A stretch of DNA of 5,841 nucleotides from a bacterium (GTDB lineage Bacteria > Vulcanimicrobiota > Vulcanimicrobiia > Vulcanimicrobiales > Vulcanimicrobiaceae): the NCBI GenBank assembly GCA_021807065.1, contig JAKAPO010000166.1, forward strand, positions 1 to 5,841, written 5' to 3'. Below, in pieces: positions 5,511-5,841 of the stretch; positions within the stretch are counted from its first letter, which is position 1, and each line of letters starts with the position of its first letter. The position numbers and the translations under genes are program-made. The notes below the pieces were generated by a model that saw nothing but the letters and a program-made list of their open reading frames with translations, ran no database searches and was not told the DNA's origin.

Positions 5511-5841
5511 AACTCAGAGTCGGAGTCGACGTCGGCGGGACGTTTACCGACGTGGTTGCGATCGATGCGGCGACCAGGGCTCTCGTCGCGAGCGTCAAGG
5601 CGCCGACGACCCATCATGAGGCCGGGGGCGTCGCAACGGGTATCGTGCGCGGTATCCTTCAATTGCTAGAGCGCGCGGAGCTCAACTCCGGCGACGTGCG
5701 GTTCATTGCGCATTCGACCACCCAGGCGACGAACGCACTCCTGGAAGGAGATGTGGCGCGCGTCGGCATCGTGGGGCTTCTCGACAAATTCAATCTCTTC
5801 GCACACGCGCAGATGCGCGTCCCGCCATTCGATCTCGCACC
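5507..5841 (+). CDS. Hydantoinase/5-oxoprolinase A-type subunit, N-terminal part (cut by window end)
   Basis: The first 111 residues of a longer protein are present; family members usually run to about 500-700 residues. The start MKLRVGVDVGGTFTDVV carries the phosphate-binding DxGGTFTD loop of the actin/Hsp70-like ATPase fold found at the N-terminus of HyuA and 5-oxoprolinase. HSTTQATNALLEGD (69-82) corresponds to the family's HGTTxATNAxxE motif, here with Ser instead of the usual Gly. The family uses ATP to open cyclic amides such as N-methylhydantoin or 5-oxoproline, normally with a HyuB partner that would lie beyond the window. The GTG start has AGGGG five bases upstream. It probably belongs to the same transcription unit as the permease 116 bases before, which suggests uptake and ring opening of the same compound; this is inference. 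The exact substrate cannot be told. Confidence 0.85.
   Translation, partial: MKLRVGVDVGGTFTDVVAIDAATRALVASVKAPTTHHEAGGVATGIVRGILQLLERAELNSGDVRFIAHSTTQATNALLEGDVARVGIVGLLDKFNLFAHAQMRVPPFDLA

Overview
This is a G+C-rich bacterial chromosomal window carrying four complete genes and the start of a fifth. The base composition, the frequent GTG and TTG starts, the tight stop/start overlaps, and the DUF4081-type GNAT and RskA-type anti-sigma module together suggest a high-GC Gram-positive-like or candidate-phylum lineage (Actinobacteria, Chloroflexota or Eremiobacterota-like). No marker gene is present, so this placement is only a guess. I see no rRNA, tRNA, CRISPR array, insertion sequence or phage gene.

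Left block, minus strand (about 1403 down to 46). A short membrane protein consists of one transmembrane helix, a coiled-coil and the extracytoplasmic C-terminal domain of RskA-type anti-sigma factors, but has no sigma-binding zinc-finger domain. It is followed with a 4-base GTGA overlap by a two-domain GNAT acetyltransferase. An inverted repeat just past the acetyltransferase stop may end transcription.

Right block, plus strand (about 1447 to the end). A GH20-type beta-N-acetylhexosaminidase diverges from the RskA-like gene. The two starts are only about 40 bases apart, so each promoter must lie close to or inside the other gene. The hexosaminidase stop overlaps by 4 bases the TTG start of an unusual protein: a multi-helix ion-transporter-superfamily permease joined to a long soluble tail that ends in a PDZ domain. 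After 116 bases comes the ATPase-type N-terminus of a hydantoinase/5-oxoprolinase A subunit, cut by the window edge. The 116-base gap is filled exactly by a 39-codon reading frame that starts directly on the permease stop (TAAATG) and ends by overlapping the hydantoinase start (GTGA).

The right block reads as a small catabolic cluster: a glycosidase releasing amino sugars, a secondary transporter, and an ATP-dependent cyclic-amide hydrolase. The substrate cannot be read from sequence. The most unusual points are the permease-PDZ fusion, the RskA module without its sigma-binding half, and the tiling 39-codon frame.
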